From positions 1,302,001 through 1,366,000 of the forward strand of contig NC_014217.1 in NCBI RefSeq assembly GCF_000092925.1: a DNA stretch of 64,000 bases. Reading direction: 5' to 3'. A program made the position numbers and the translations under genes. The notes under the pieces were generated by a model. It had not been told where the DNA came from. It made no database searches and worked only from the letters and a program-made list of their open reading frames with translations. Origin of the DNA: Ancylobacter novellus DSM 506 (GTDB taxonomy: Bacteria > Pseudomonadota > Alphaproteobacteria > Rhizobiales > Xanthobacteraceae). This document shows, one piece after another, positions 1-8,150 of this stretch; the first letter of the stretch is position 1, and every line of letters starts with the position of its first letter.

Positions 1-1
1 C

Positions 2-1075
2 GCTCCCTTTCCGAGCCGGATCAGCAATGGCGAACCCTCCGTCGCAATCAGCCGTCGACTTACCGACGCCGATGGGAGGTTCGCGGGCGTTGCCGTCGCG
101 ACGGTCCGGGTCTCCTACTTCAGAAGCCTTTTCGAGAATCTAACCCTCCGCCAGGGTCATACGATCGTTCTCCTCAACGCCGACGGCACCCCGATCTACG
201 GCTATCCCGCATCGGATAACGTGGCGGCCGACGGCGCGAGACGGCTGGCGCTTCGAGGCGGTCTTTCCGAAGCCGGCGTTTGGCAGGCCGAAGCCCCGGG
301 CGATGAAGGCGGCAACCGCTATCTGCTTTCCCATCGGATCAGCGGCTACCCGCTCGTCCTGGTCATGGCGATTTCTTCCGTCGGGGCTCTGGAAGGATGG
401 TACCAGCAGCTGGCCGTTTCCGCGGCGGTCGTCCTGTGCACCCTGCTGATCGTCGTGTTCACGATCAGGACGCTGCACCTGGCCCTGCTGCGCAGCCGCG
501 AAATGGAGGCGATGCTCCAACGCCTCTCCCTCACCGACGCCCTTACCGGCCTGCCCAACCGACGTGCGTGCGATCTTATGCTGGCGCACGAGGCCCTGCG
601 GGCAGCGCGGGACAAGACCGAGCTGTCGGTGGCCATGATCGACATCGATTACTTCAAGCGGGTCAATGACCGATATGGCCACCAGATCGGCGATCGGGTG
701 ATCGCCCGCGTAGCGGCAACGATCGAGGCGACCGCGCGTCGCGCGGGCGATTATGCTGCGCGCTATGGAGGGGAAGAGTTCATGTTGATCCTGCCGTCGA
801 CCGGGGCGGACGGGGCGCTGTTCCTGGCGGAGAGGGTCCGTCGCGCGATCGAGGGTCAGGACTTGCAGGCCGAGGCACCCGGCCTTTCCGGCGTGACGAT
901 CAGCATCGGGCTTGCCACCCGAAGCGTCGATGATGCGAGCACCATCGAGGATCTCGTCCAGAAGGCTGACAGGGCATTGTACAACGCCAAGTCGAGTGGT
1001 CGGAATAGGGTCGTGGCCGCCTCTGCTCGTGAGGAGCCGGCCGCGGAGTATCGCCGGGTATCGGACCCGGCGTGA
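2..1075 (+). CDS. membrane-bound diguanylate cyclase, 5' end outside window
   Basis: The frame is open from the window edge, so the start codon lies upstream. The first ~115 codons resemble the distal part of an extracytoplasmic Cache-type sensor domain. A hydrophobic membrane segment follows at about nt 400-490, then a full GGDEF domain. The active-site motif reads GGEEF (nt ~768-782). An RxxD inhibitory site (RAGD) sits five residues before it, so an active cyclase with product inhibition is predicted. The family condenses two GTP into cyclic di-GMP at the inner membrane in response to a periplasmic signal. The ligand is unknown. The gene appears monocistronic, with ~400 bp before the next gene. 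Confidence 0.9.
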   Translation, partial: APFPSRISNGEPSVAISRRLTDADGRFAGVAVATVRVSYFRSLFENLTLRQGHTIVLLNADGTPIYGYPASDNVAADGARRLALRGGLSEAGVWQAEAPGDEGGNRYLLSHRISGYPLVLVMAISSVGALEGWYQQLAVSAAVVLCTLLIVVFTIRTLHLALLRSREMEAMLQRLSLTDALTGLPNRRACDLMLAHEALRAARDKTELSVAMIDIDYFKRVNDRYGHQIGDRVIARVAATIEATARRAGDYAARYGGEEFMLILPSTGADGALFLAERVRRAIEGQDLQAEAPGLSGVTISIGLATRSVDDASTIEDLVQKADRALYNAKSSGRNRVVAASAREEPAAEYRRVSDPA

Positions 1076-1474
1076 TATCTGGCCGCGCGCACGGTTCCGA
1101 TGGCCCGGATGGCCATCGAGACGCCTCGCGGGGCACCTTCAGGCCTTGTCTCTTGACGCAAGGGCAGACGCCTCGCTAATGGTATCCAAATCCGGCAGGT
1201 TTGTGGTACCGTCAGCGGCGTGCCGGCGCGGCAGGACGAGTTCTCCCACCGGTTCATGGCGAAGCCGCAGGGCCGCCGGGCGCATGCCGGGACCTGACCG
1301 GAGATTGCTGCCTGGAAGAGGGCACATGCCTGAAGATCGCCGATTGGCCAAGAGGTCGCGCGATCGCGCCTTCGTACCGTCCGGATTGGCGCTAACCGAT
1401 CGACAAGCATCCTCATGGTGCTCTATGTCACACGGGGTACCGATGGGAGCCTGTGCGGGCGGGAGCATTGCCTG
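1076..1474. other. intergenic region without a convincing gene
   Basis: About 400 bases between the cyclase and the UPF0118 gene. No reading frame here has a recognisable product or a good ribosome binding site. A weak TTGACG at about 1153 could be a -35 element but lacks a good -10 partner. An in-frame ATG at 1415 could extend the downstream gene by 20 codons, but it has no Shine-Dalgarno sequence. Confidence 0.5.
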
Positions 1475-2527
1475 GTGACCAAGGCGACGATCCAGGGGCT
1501 GAGCTTCGTCGTCCTCGTCATTGGGGTGACGGCGGCCTTCCTCTGGCTTCTGCTTCCTTACTACGGTGCCATTCTTTGGGCCGTCATCCTGGCGATCCTG
1601 TTTGATCCGCTGCGCCGGCGCCTGGAGGCCCGACTAGGTGGATGTCGCAATCTTGCGGCGGCGCTCAGCGTCCTGGCCTGCATCTGCATAGTCGTCATTC
1701 CCGGTGCGGCGATCCTCGCCTCTCTGGCCCAGGAGGCAGCCAGCCTTTACAACCGGATCAACACGCGGGAATTCGATCTCGCGACCCTGCTCGGGGAGAT
1801 CCAGGGCGCGCTTCCACCCTTCGTCGAGAAGGCGTTCGCCACGCTGAATCTGGGCGACTTCGTCGAAATCCGGACCAGGCTGACGTCCTTCCTGATGTAC
1901 GCCAGCCAGGAGGTCGCCACGCGCGCCCTCAGCATCGGCCAGAACACAGCACAGTTCTTCGTTAGCCTCGGCGTGATGCTGTACCTCCTGTTCTTCCTGT
2001 TTCGCGACGGCAGGCTATTGGCGAACCTGATCCGGAAGGCCAGCCCGCTCAGCGGTCGCCACACCGATCATATCCTCGAAAAATTCTCGTCCGTCGTCGC
2101 CGCGACGGTCAAGGGCAACATCATCATAGCGGCGATCCAGGGCGGGATCGGCGGCATTGCGTTTTGGATGCTCGGCATTCAGGCGGCGCTCCTGTGGGGT
2201 GTGCTCATGGCGTTCTTGTCGCTTCTTCCTGCGATCGGCGCGGCGCTCGTATGGGTCCCGGTGGCCGTCTATTTCCTGCTCGCGGCCGACTATTTCAGAG
2301 GGGTCGTGCTTTTTGCGGTCGGGGTGCTGGTCATCAGCACGGTCGACAACCTGCTGCGCCCGCCTCTGGTCGGCCGGGGAACGCGCCTGCCGGACTATGT
2401 CGTCCTCATATCGACGGTGGGTGGCCTCTCGGTGATCGGCATGAACGGCTTCGTCATCGGCCCCCTGATCGCCGCGCTGTTCATTGCCGTCTGGTCGCTG
2501 TTCTCCGAGGAGCAGCTGCATTCCTGA
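1475..2527 (+). CDS. AI-2E family transporter (UPF0118/PerM-like)
   Basis: A ~350-residue polytopic membrane protein with paired N-terminal helices, a soluble middle segment and a C-terminal group of helices. These include a DNLLRPPLVG motif typical of the UPF0118 (AI-2E exporter/PerM) family. GTG 1475 is preferred because GGGAG precedes it by about 9 nt; ATG 1415 in the same frame has no such site. The family name comes from TqsA of E. coli, but some members have been linked to Na+(Li+)/H+ antiport, to my recollection. The neighbouring DUF1538 pair and cation ATPase make an ion-transport role plausible here. That role is inferred from context only. Confidence 0.85.
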   Translation: MTKATIQGLSFVVLVIGVTAAFLWLLLPYYGAILWAVILAILFDPLRRRLEARLGGCRNLAAALSVLACICIVVIPGAAILASLAQEAASLYNRINTREFDLATLLGEIQGALPPFVEKAFATLNLGDFVEIRTRLTSFLMYASQEVATRALSIGQNTAQFFVSLGVMLYLLFFLFRDGRLLANLIRKASPLSGRHTDHILEKFSSVVAATVKGNIIIAAIQGGIGGIAFWMLGIQAALLWGVLMAFLSLLPAIGAALVWVPVAVYFLLAADYFRGVVLFAVGVLVISTVDNLLRPPLVGRGTRLPDYVVLISTVGGLSVIGMNGFVIGPLIAALFIAVWSLFSEEQLHS

Positions 2528-2635
2528 ACCGCTTCACACCATGAGACTCGAAGCCGCGAGGTCCGTCGCCTCGGCAAGGTCGGCATCTGGCATGACGCGG
2601 CAAGGCTTCCGATCCATGCTATTGTCTGATCGATC

Positions 2636-3331
2636 ATGGTGACCGTGCTGAAAGACAAGCTCATCGACGTGCTCAAGGCCGTCGCGCCGCTCGTCGGGCT
2701 CGTCAGCATGCTGCAGGTCACGATCGTCCACGCCCCGCTCGACCTGTTCCTCCAGTTTCTCGCCGGCTCGATCCTCGCCGTCTTCGGCATGCTGCTGCTT
2801 TTTGTCGGCGTCGACCTCGGCGTCCTGCCGATGGGACGCTTCATCGGCGCCGAACTGCCGAAGAAGGGGTCGATCATGCTGATCGTCGCCGTGAGCTTCG
2901 CCCTCGGTTTCGCGACGACGGTCGCCGAACCCGACGTGCTGGTTCTGGCCTCGCAGGTCGACGCGGTTTCTGGGCGCGCGATCGCCGGCTCGGCGATCCT
3001 CTACCTCATTGCGGTCGGGGTCGCGGGCTTCGCCGCCATGGCTATGGGCCGCATCATTCTGGGGTGGTCCCTGCGGCTTATGCTGACCGTCGCCTATGGC
3101 CTGGTCGTCGCCCTGTCGCTCCTCGCTCCGGGGGAGGTCGTGCCATTGGCGTTCGATGCCGGCAGCGTGACGACGGGGGTCCTCTCCGGGCCCGTCGTGA
3201 TTGCTCTCGCCATCGGGTTGAGCTCGGTGCTGGCGGGACGCTCTGCGGTGTCCGACGGTTTCGGGCTTCTCGGATTCGCCTCCGTCGGTCCGATCATCGC
3301 CGTGCTGCTGGTCGGGATGTGGCTATGGTGA
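2636..3331 (+). CDS. DUF1538 membrane protein, first of a pair (UmpA-like)
   Basis: A 231-residue integral membrane protein with about six or seven hydrophobic segments. It carries DUF1538 signatures: a TTVAEPDV stretch near residue 100 and FDAGSVTTG near residue 173. DUF1538 proteins usually come in pairs. As I recall, one such pair (UmpA/UmpB of Halomonas) was reported as a heteromeric Na+(Li+,K+)/H+ antiporter. The stop overlaps the start of the second DUF1538 gene (ATG 3325), which indicates translational coupling and a two-subunit complex. Downstream is a P-II-like regulator. Family assignment is firm; the transported ion is inference. Confidence 0.8.
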   Translation: MVTVLKDKLIDVLKAVAPLVGLVSMLQVTIVHAPLDLFLQFLAGSILAVFGMLLLFVGVDLGVLPMGRFIGAELPKKGSIMLIVAVSFALGFATTVAEPDVLVLASQVDAVSGRAIAGSAILYLIAVGVAGFAAMAMGRIILGWSLRLMLTVAYGLVVALSLLAPGEVVPLAFDAGSVTTGVLSGPVVIALAIGLSSVLAGRSAVSDGFGLLGFASVGPIIAVLLVGMWLW

Positions 3332-4050
3332 CCGGAGCATGGGCCGCGGAGATCAAGGCTACCGCCCTGAGCGTGACGATCGCCATCGTGCCGCTCGTCC
3401 TGCTCTTCTTGCTCGTTCAGGTCTTCCTGCTGAAATTGCCGCAACGGGAGGTCGCCGATATCCTCAAGGGAACAGCGATCGCGGCAGGGGGGCTTTTCCT
3501 GTTTTTGCTTGGCATCGGCATCGGTTTCCTGCCCTTCGGCAGGGCCGTGGGTGCGGCTCTCGGCGCATTGGACCGAACCTGGCTGTTCGTGCTCGGCGGG
3601 CTTCTGCTCGGGCTGTTCACGGCATGGGGAGAGCCCGCGGTGCGCATTCTCGCCGATCAGGTGGAGCAGGCCTCGAGCGGCTCCATTCCCGGATCGCTTG
3701 TACTGTGGGCGATCTGCGTCGGCGTCGCTCTCTGGGTCGGTCTGGGCATGTTCAGAATTGCCTACGGGATTCCGCTATTATACCTGCTCGTGCCGGGCTA
3801 TCTGCTGGCCATCGGCCTGATGTGGCTCAGCGACAGGGATTTCGTCGCGATTGCCGTGGATGCCGGCGGCGTCGCGACCGGGCCGCTGGCCAATAGCTTC
3901 CTCCTGGCTCTGGCACTTGGCGCCTCTGCGTCGATGGGGGATCAGGATCCCATCGTCCACGGCTTCGGCTTCGTCGCGCTGATCGCCCTGGCGCCGATCA
4001 TATCCGTCATGGTGCTCGGGCTCTTCGTCCGGCTGAAGACCCGCACCTAG
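3325..4050 (+). CDS. DUF1538 membrane protein, second of a pair (UmpB-like)
   Basis: A 242-residue polytopic membrane protein homologous to its upstream neighbour. The motif equivalents are TAWGEPAV and VDAGGVATGPL. The frame stays open upstream inside the first gene. ATG 3325 is the chosen start because it overlaps the preceding stop (TGA 3329-3331) and gives an N-terminus matching the family. With the first protein it probably forms a heteromeric cation/proton exchanger. The stop at 4048-4050 is part of the ribosome binding site (TAGGAG) of the next gene, so the three genes are one transcription unit. Confidence 0.8.
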   Translation: MVTGAWAAEIKATALSVTIAIVPLVLLFLLVQVFLLKLPQREVADILKGTAIAAGGLFLFLLGIGIGFLPFGRAVGAALGALDRTWLFVLGGLLLGLFTAWGEPAVRILADQVEQASSGSIPGSLVLWAICVGVALWVGLGMFRIAYGIPLLYLLVPGYLLAIGLMWLSDRDFVAIAVDAGGVATGPLANSFLLALALGASASMGDQDPIVHGFGFVALIALAPIISVMVLGLFVRLKTRT

Positions 4051-4061
4051 GAGTGACTCCA

Positions 4062-4421
4062 ATGCAACCAGCCTCGACGCAACCAGCCCCGATGCAGAGC
4101 CCGTGCCTGATCGTCACCATCGTGCGCAAAGGCTGGGGCGACACCGTCCTGAAGGCCACGATGGACGCGGGCGCCCATGGCGGCACGGTCCTGTTCGGGC
4201 GCGGCGTCGGGCGCAACGAGCAGCAGCACGTCTTCGGTATCCAGATCGAGCCGGAAAAGGAAATCGTCCTGACCGTCGTGCCGGCGGATCTGAAGGAGGT
4301 GATGCTTGAGGAGATCGTGCGTGCCGCGGAACTGACTATGCCCGGTAACGGCCTCGCCTTCGTCGTCCCGGTCGATAAAGTGGCCGGCATCGTGCATCTG
4401 GTCGAGGAACGCCCCTCGTGA
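4062..4421 (+). CDS. P-II family (GlnB-like) signalling protein
   Basis: A ~119-residue protein with the P-II ferredoxin-like fold pattern. It has an N-terminal CLIVTIVRKG strand, a helix with DTVLKATMDAGAHGGTVLFGRG replacing the T-loop entry, and a C-terminal VDKVAGIVHL strand. The N-terminus has a 12-15 residue extension rich in Q, P and M. The canonical T-loop uridylylation tyrosine is not evident, so this is a specialised P-II-like protein rather than GlnB or GlnK. ATG 4062 lies 8 nt after TAGGAG. It directly follows the DUF1538 pair, as GlnK follows AmtB, suggesting it gates that transporter through a nucleotide or other small effector. Confidence 0.8.
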   Translation: MQPASTQPAPMQSPCLIVTIVRKGWGDTVLKATMDAGAHGGTVLFGRGVGRNEQQHVFGIQIEPEKEIVLTVVPADLKEVMLEEIVRAAELTMPGNGLAFVVPVDKVAGIVHLVEERPS

Positions 4422-4474
4422 TCCAAGCCGCGCGGCCGACCGGGAATCGATCGCCGCATCGGTAGAACCCAGCT

Positions 4475-7348
4475 ATGCAATCGGTCGCGGATGGGTATCG
4501 TCGCAGCATGTCCGCGACGTCCCCCGCCCCGCTCGTCGATGAGCCCTACCGGCAGAGCGCCGACGAGATCATCGCCATCCTGGAGACGCGGCGCCAGTCC
4601 GGCCTCAGCCGGACGGAGGCGGCGTGGCGCCTGGCGCATTATGGCCGCAACGAGCTCGATGCGGTGCCGCCGCGTCCGCAATGGCTGAAGTTCCTCGACC
4701 AGTTCACCGACGTGCTGGTGCTCCTGCTGCTCGTCGCGGCGATGGTTTCCGCCGCGATCTGGCTGCAGGAGCGAGACACGGCGCTCCCCTATGAGGCCCT
4801 GGCGATCTTCGCCATCGTGATCCTCAACGCCCTGATGGGCTACATTCAGGAAGCCCGGGCGGAGCAAGCTGCGGCGGCGCTGCGGCAAATGTCGGCCACA
4901 CATTCGACCGTCATCCGCGACGGCGATAGGCGAAGCATCCCGGCGGCCGAGCTCGTGCCCGGCGACATCGTCCTGATTGCGGAGGGCAATACCATCCCCG
5001 CCGATGCGCGGCTGATCGAATCGACCTCCCTGCAGACGGTGGAAGCCGCGCTCACCGGCGAGAGCCTCCCGGTTTCGAAGGACATCGCCGTCCTCTCCGG
5101 CACGCCCGAGCTCGGCGACCAGCACAACATGGTCTTTAGCGGAACCGCGGCGGTTTATGGCCATGGCAGCGCCGTCGTGACCGCGACCGGGATGCGGACC
5201 GCCATGGGGCGCATCGCCGGCATGCTGGAAAAGGCGCCGGACGAGATCACGCCGCTGCAGCGGGAACTCGGTCGGGTCGGGAAGACGCTGGCGGTCACCG
5301 TCGTTCTCATCGCCCTCGCGATGATCGGCACGATCTTCCTCGTCAGCGATATCCACGGCTTCGCCGAGATATTCGACGTGCTGATCCTCGGCGTCGCGCT
5401 GGCCGTCGCCGCGGTGCCGGAGGGACTGCCGGCGGTGGTCACCGCCGTGCTGTCGCTCGGCATGCAACGCATGGCGAAGAACAAGGCCATCATCCGCCGG
5501 CTGGCGGCGGTGGAGACGCTCGGCTCGGCGACGGTCATCGCCTCCGACAAGACCGGCACGCTGACCCGAAACGAGATGACGGTGCGCCGGGTCGTGACGG
5601 CGAGCGGGAGCGCAAATCTGTCGGGGACCGGTTATGCGCCGCATGGCGACATAGAGTTCGTCGGGTCGCCATCGCCCGACGCACCGTTGCAGCTCGAGCT
5701 CATGCGCGCGCTGACCGCCGCCGAACGGGCCAATAATGCGGTGCTGCAGGAGCGCAACGGCAACTGGACCGTCCAGGGGGATCCGACGGAGGGCGCCCTG
5801 CTCGTTGCGGCGCGCAAGGCCGGTCTGTTCCCGGAGGCCCTCGATGCGCGCTTCGCGCGGGTTGGCGAAGTGCCGTTTTCCTCCGAACGCAAGCTGATGA
5901 GCACGGTCCACACGGATGCCGAGCAGTCCGAGCGTCTGATCGCGGTGACCAAGGGGGCGCCTGATATCCTGCTGGCGCGCTGCACCCGTGAGCTTGTCGG
6001 CCGGGACGCCGTCGCGCTCACCGAGGCGCGCAGGGCCGAGATCATGGCGAGCAATGACGCGCTCGCCCATGAGGCGCTGAGGACGCTCGCCGTCGCCTTC
6101 CGCTCGCTGCCGGCCGAGCACGCTGACCATGGCGCCTTCGCGGAGGATGTGGAACACGATCTCGTCTTTCTCGGCCTGATCGGGCTGATCGACCCGCCGC
6201 GCCAGGAAGCGCGGGAAGCCGTCGCGCGGGCGCAGTCGGCGGGCATACGCTGCATCATGATCACTGGCGATCATCCGGTGACCGCGGCGATCATCGCCGC
6301 CGAGCTCGGCATCATCTCTGACGGCCGCGCCGTCACCGGCGCCGAGCTTGCGGCGATGACCGAGGCCGAGCTCGACCGGACCGTCCGGGAGGTCTGCGTC
6401 TATGCCAGGGTCAATCCCGAGCACAAGCTGGGGATCGTCAAGGCGTTGCAGCGCGGGGGAGAGACGGTCGCCATGACCGGCGATGGCGTCAACGACGCTC
6501 CCGCGCTGAAAGCCGCCGACATCGGTGTCGCCATGGGCATCACCGGCACCGACGTCTCCAAGGAGGCGGCCGACTTGGTGCTGGCGGACGACAACTTCGC
6601 CACCATCGTCGCCGCCGTGGAAGAGGGGCGGGCGATCTTCGCCAACATCAGGAAGTTTCTGCGCTACCTCTTGTCGTCAAACATCGGCGAGGTCATGACC
6701 ATGTTCTTCGGCATCCTCCTCGCCGACGTCATCGGATTGGCCAGCACGGCCGCCAGCGGCATCGCGCTGCCGCTTCTCGCCACGCAGATCCTCTGGATCA
6801 ACCTCGTCACCGACGGGGCGCCGGCGCTGGCGCTCGGCATCGATCCCGCCGACGAGGATGGGATGCACCGGCCGCCCCGCCCGCGCGGCGAGGGCGTCAT
6901 CACGGGACAGATGTGGGCCGGCATTTTCCTGGTCGGCGCGATCATGGCGGTCGGCACGCTGTTCGTGCTCGACGCCGCGCTGCCCGGGGGACTGATCGAA
7001 GGCTCGGGCACTCTCGCCTATGGCCGGACCATGGCCTTCACGACGCTCGTGATGTTCCAGCTGTTCAACGTCTTCAACGCGCGCTCCGACGATCGCAGCG
7101 CCTTTCACGGCCTCTTCACCAATCGCTGGCTCTGGAGCGCGGTCGTGCTTTCACTGCTGCTGCACGCTTTCGTGGTTTACACGCCCCTCCTTCAGCAGGC
7201 GTTCTCGACCGTCGGCCTTGGCGCCGGAGACTGGCTGTTTTGTGCGGCGGTCTCAAGTTCGGTCTTGTGGCTCCGCGAATTGAGCAAGATCATGATGGCC
7301 CCCGCCGATGTTCCGAACGGCCAGTATGATCGTTCACCACTCCGATAG
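4475..7348 (+). CDS. P2-type cation-transporting ATPase (Ca2+/Na+-like)
   Basis: A complete 957-residue P-type ATPase. In order: N-terminal cation_ATPase_N domain; actuator domain with TGES at residues 194-197; membrane segment with PEGL at 315-318; phosphorylation motif DKTGTLT with acceptor Asp358; nucleotide domain with KGAP; hinge TGDGVNDAPALKAADIGVAMG; and C-terminal helices containing NLVTDGAPALALG. PEGL and the N..TD pair in M6 resemble SERCA/PMR-type Ca2+ pumps, although some relatives move Na+ or Mn2+. No N-terminal heavy-metal CxxC domain is present. ATG 4508 is an alternative start. It lies 53 bp after the P-II gene and probably belongs to the same ion-homeostasis locus. Confidence 0.88.
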   Translation: MQSVADGYRRSMSATSPAPLVDEPYRQSADEIIAILETRRQSGLSRTEAAWRLAHYGRNELDAVPPRPQWLKFLDQFTDVLVLLLLVAAMVSAAIWLQERDTALPYEALAIFAIVILNALMGYIQEARAEQAAAALRQMSATHSTVIRDGDRRSIPAAELVPGDIVLIAEGNTIPADARLIESTSLQTVEAALTGESLPVSKDIAVLSGTPELGDQHNMVFSGTAAVYGHGSAVVTATGMRTAMGRIAGMLEKAPDEITPLQRELGRVGKTLAVTVVLIALAMIGTIFLVSDIHGFAEIFDVLILGVALAVAAVPEGLPAVVTAVLSLGMQRMAKNKAIIRRLAAVETLGSATVIASDKTGTLTRNEMTVRRVVTASGSANLSGTGYAPHGDIEFVGSPSPDAPLQLELMRALTAAERANNAVLQERNGNWTVQGDPTEGALLVAARKAGLFPEALDARFARVGEVPFSSERKLMSTVHTDAEQSERLIAVTKGAPDILLARCTRELVGRDAVALTEARRAEIMASNDALAHEALRTLAVAFRSLPAEHADHGAFAEDVEHDLVFLGLIGLIDPPRQEAREAVARAQSAGIRCIMITGDHPVTAAIIAAELGIISDGRAVTGAELAAMTEAELDRTVREVCVYARVNPEHKLGIVKALQRGGETVAMTGDGVNDAPALKAADIGVAMGITGTDVSKEAADLVLADDNFATIVAAVEEGRAIFANIRKFLRYLLSSNIGEVMTMFFGILLADVIGLASTAASGIALPLLATQILWINLVTDGAPALALGIDPADEDGMHRPPRPRGEGVITGQMWAGIFLVGAIMAVGTLFVLDAALPGGLIEGSGTLAYGRTMAFTTLVMFQLFNVFNARSDDRSAFHGLFTNRWLWSAVVLSLLLHAFVVYTPLLQQAFSTVGLGAGDWLFCAAVSSSVLWLRELSKIMMAPADVPNGQYDRSPLR

Positions 7349-7540
7349 GAGACTGTTCCGCCGCGGGCGGGCGCTCATTCCGCACATGCAACGCGTCACG
7401 ACGGCTGCCGAACGGCAAGAATGGAGGAGGCGCACGTCACCGAAGGAAGGCTGATACGCCCCACTTTTTTGCAGCTCTTTTTTGTGAGCTATGTGGGCTA
7501 AGAGTGGATGAAATTGCTCATCGATGTTATATCCATTTCG

Positions 7541-7747
7541 TCAAGAGAGTCGGTGACCGCGGGTATCGATTCCGATGGGTTTGAGAATGAAATTATCGTT
7601 CTCAAATTTAGGAATGAGAATTTCGCCGGTTTCCGATACATACATCGGAACGATATAGGCGACGCTTGCATTATCATTCGAAGCGAGCTTAATCGTTTCT
7701 TTGGATTCTTGAGTCATATTGCCTGTCAGATAAATGATATCTGCCAT
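7541..7747 (-). CDS. small hypothetical protein, low-GC
   Basis: A 68-residue protein starting MADIIYLTGNMTQ. The start at 7747 is supported by GGAG about 8 nt upstream; an in-frame ATG six bases earlier is possible. Composition is clearly lower in GC than its neighbours (many AAT, ATT and GAA codons), which suggests recent acquisition. No known family was recognised. It lies between the cation ATPase and the Tn7-like genes. A competing plus-strand frame (7508-7765) has no good ribosome site and a less protein-like composition. Confidence 0.45.
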   Translation of the reverse strand: MADIIYLTGNMTQESKETIKLASNDNASVAYIVPMYVSETGEILIPKFENDNFILKPIGIDTRGHRLS

Positions 7748-7785
7748 GTTCATAGCTCCGCGTGAGGGGTCGTGAATGTGCTGTG

Positions 7786-7815
7786 ACACCACGCTGGCTG
7801 CCACCAGCGTGGTGT
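7786..7815 (+). terminator. stem-loop followed by T-run
   Basis: Perfect 12-bp arms (ACACCACGCTGG / CCAGCGTGGTGT) enclose a 6-nt loop and are followed on the plus strand by TTTCTTTT. This has the form of a Rho-independent terminator for plus-strand transcripts. Read on the minus strand it would lie in the 5' leader of the small gene ending at 7541, where it could instead be a leader structure. Confidence 0.5.
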
Positions 7816-8021
7816 TTTCTTTTGCCGAATTGTTTGGGTTCAATCTCGATTCACCTCCATCGTCGGTTGCAGTTAACTGCACAAAAACGCCCACTCGTCG
7901 TTTGACGAGTGTGTAGCGGTACCCAAAGGATGCCGCTGATGTCCTCATAAGTAACTGTAATAGCTATATAAATATTCGGAGAATGCCGCGGCGTCCGCCG
8001 ATTGCCCGCCGATTGCCCGCC

Positions 8022-8075
8022 GAAGTCTGCCGCAGGTTCGTCCCCTGAAGTGTGCCGCAGCCTGAGGCACACTTC
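8022..8075. repeat. three copies of a 14-bp motif, two direct and one inverted
   Basis: GAAGTCTGCCGCAG (8022-8035) and GAAGTGTGCCGCAG (8047-8060) are direct repeats spaced 25 bp apart. CTGAGGCACACTTC (8062-8075) is the inverted version. The last two copies form a long imperfect hairpin. Just before them is a tandem ATTGCCCGCCG repeat (about 8000-8021). The cluster lies 75-130 bp beyond the 3' end of tniQ. Clusters of short repeats like this are typical of TnsB-binding sites at Tn7-like ends, but a matching second end was not found. Confidence 0.5.
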
Positions 8076-8081
8076 AGGGAC

Positions 8082-8112
8082 CAAAGAAAAACCCTCGGCC
8101 CAAGCCGAGGGT
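8082..8112 (-). terminator. Rho-independent terminator of the tns operon
   Basis: Nine-bp arms ACCCTCGGC / GCCGAGGGT with a 4-nt loop. On the minus strand the stem is followed by TTTTTCTTT. It lies about 40 bp after the tniQ stop at 8151, so it probably ends the tnsA-tnsB-tnsC-tniQ transcript. Confidence 0.7.
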
Positions 8113-8150
8113 CCCAGTGCTTGAAGATGAGTGGGGATTGAGAGGTTCGG

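Noticed and set aside
4007..6424. 805-codon minus-strand frame opposite the cation ATPase
   Set aside because: Composition (H, R, D, G rich) is that of the reverse complement of a high-GC gene; the plus strand encodes a complete P-type ATPase with all motifs.
7492..7507. TGTGGGCTAAGAGTGG, which resembles the start of a Tn7 end (TGTGGGCGGACA)
   Set aside because: Only the first seven bases agree, and no inverted partner (GCCCACA) was seen beyond tnsA. Probably chance.
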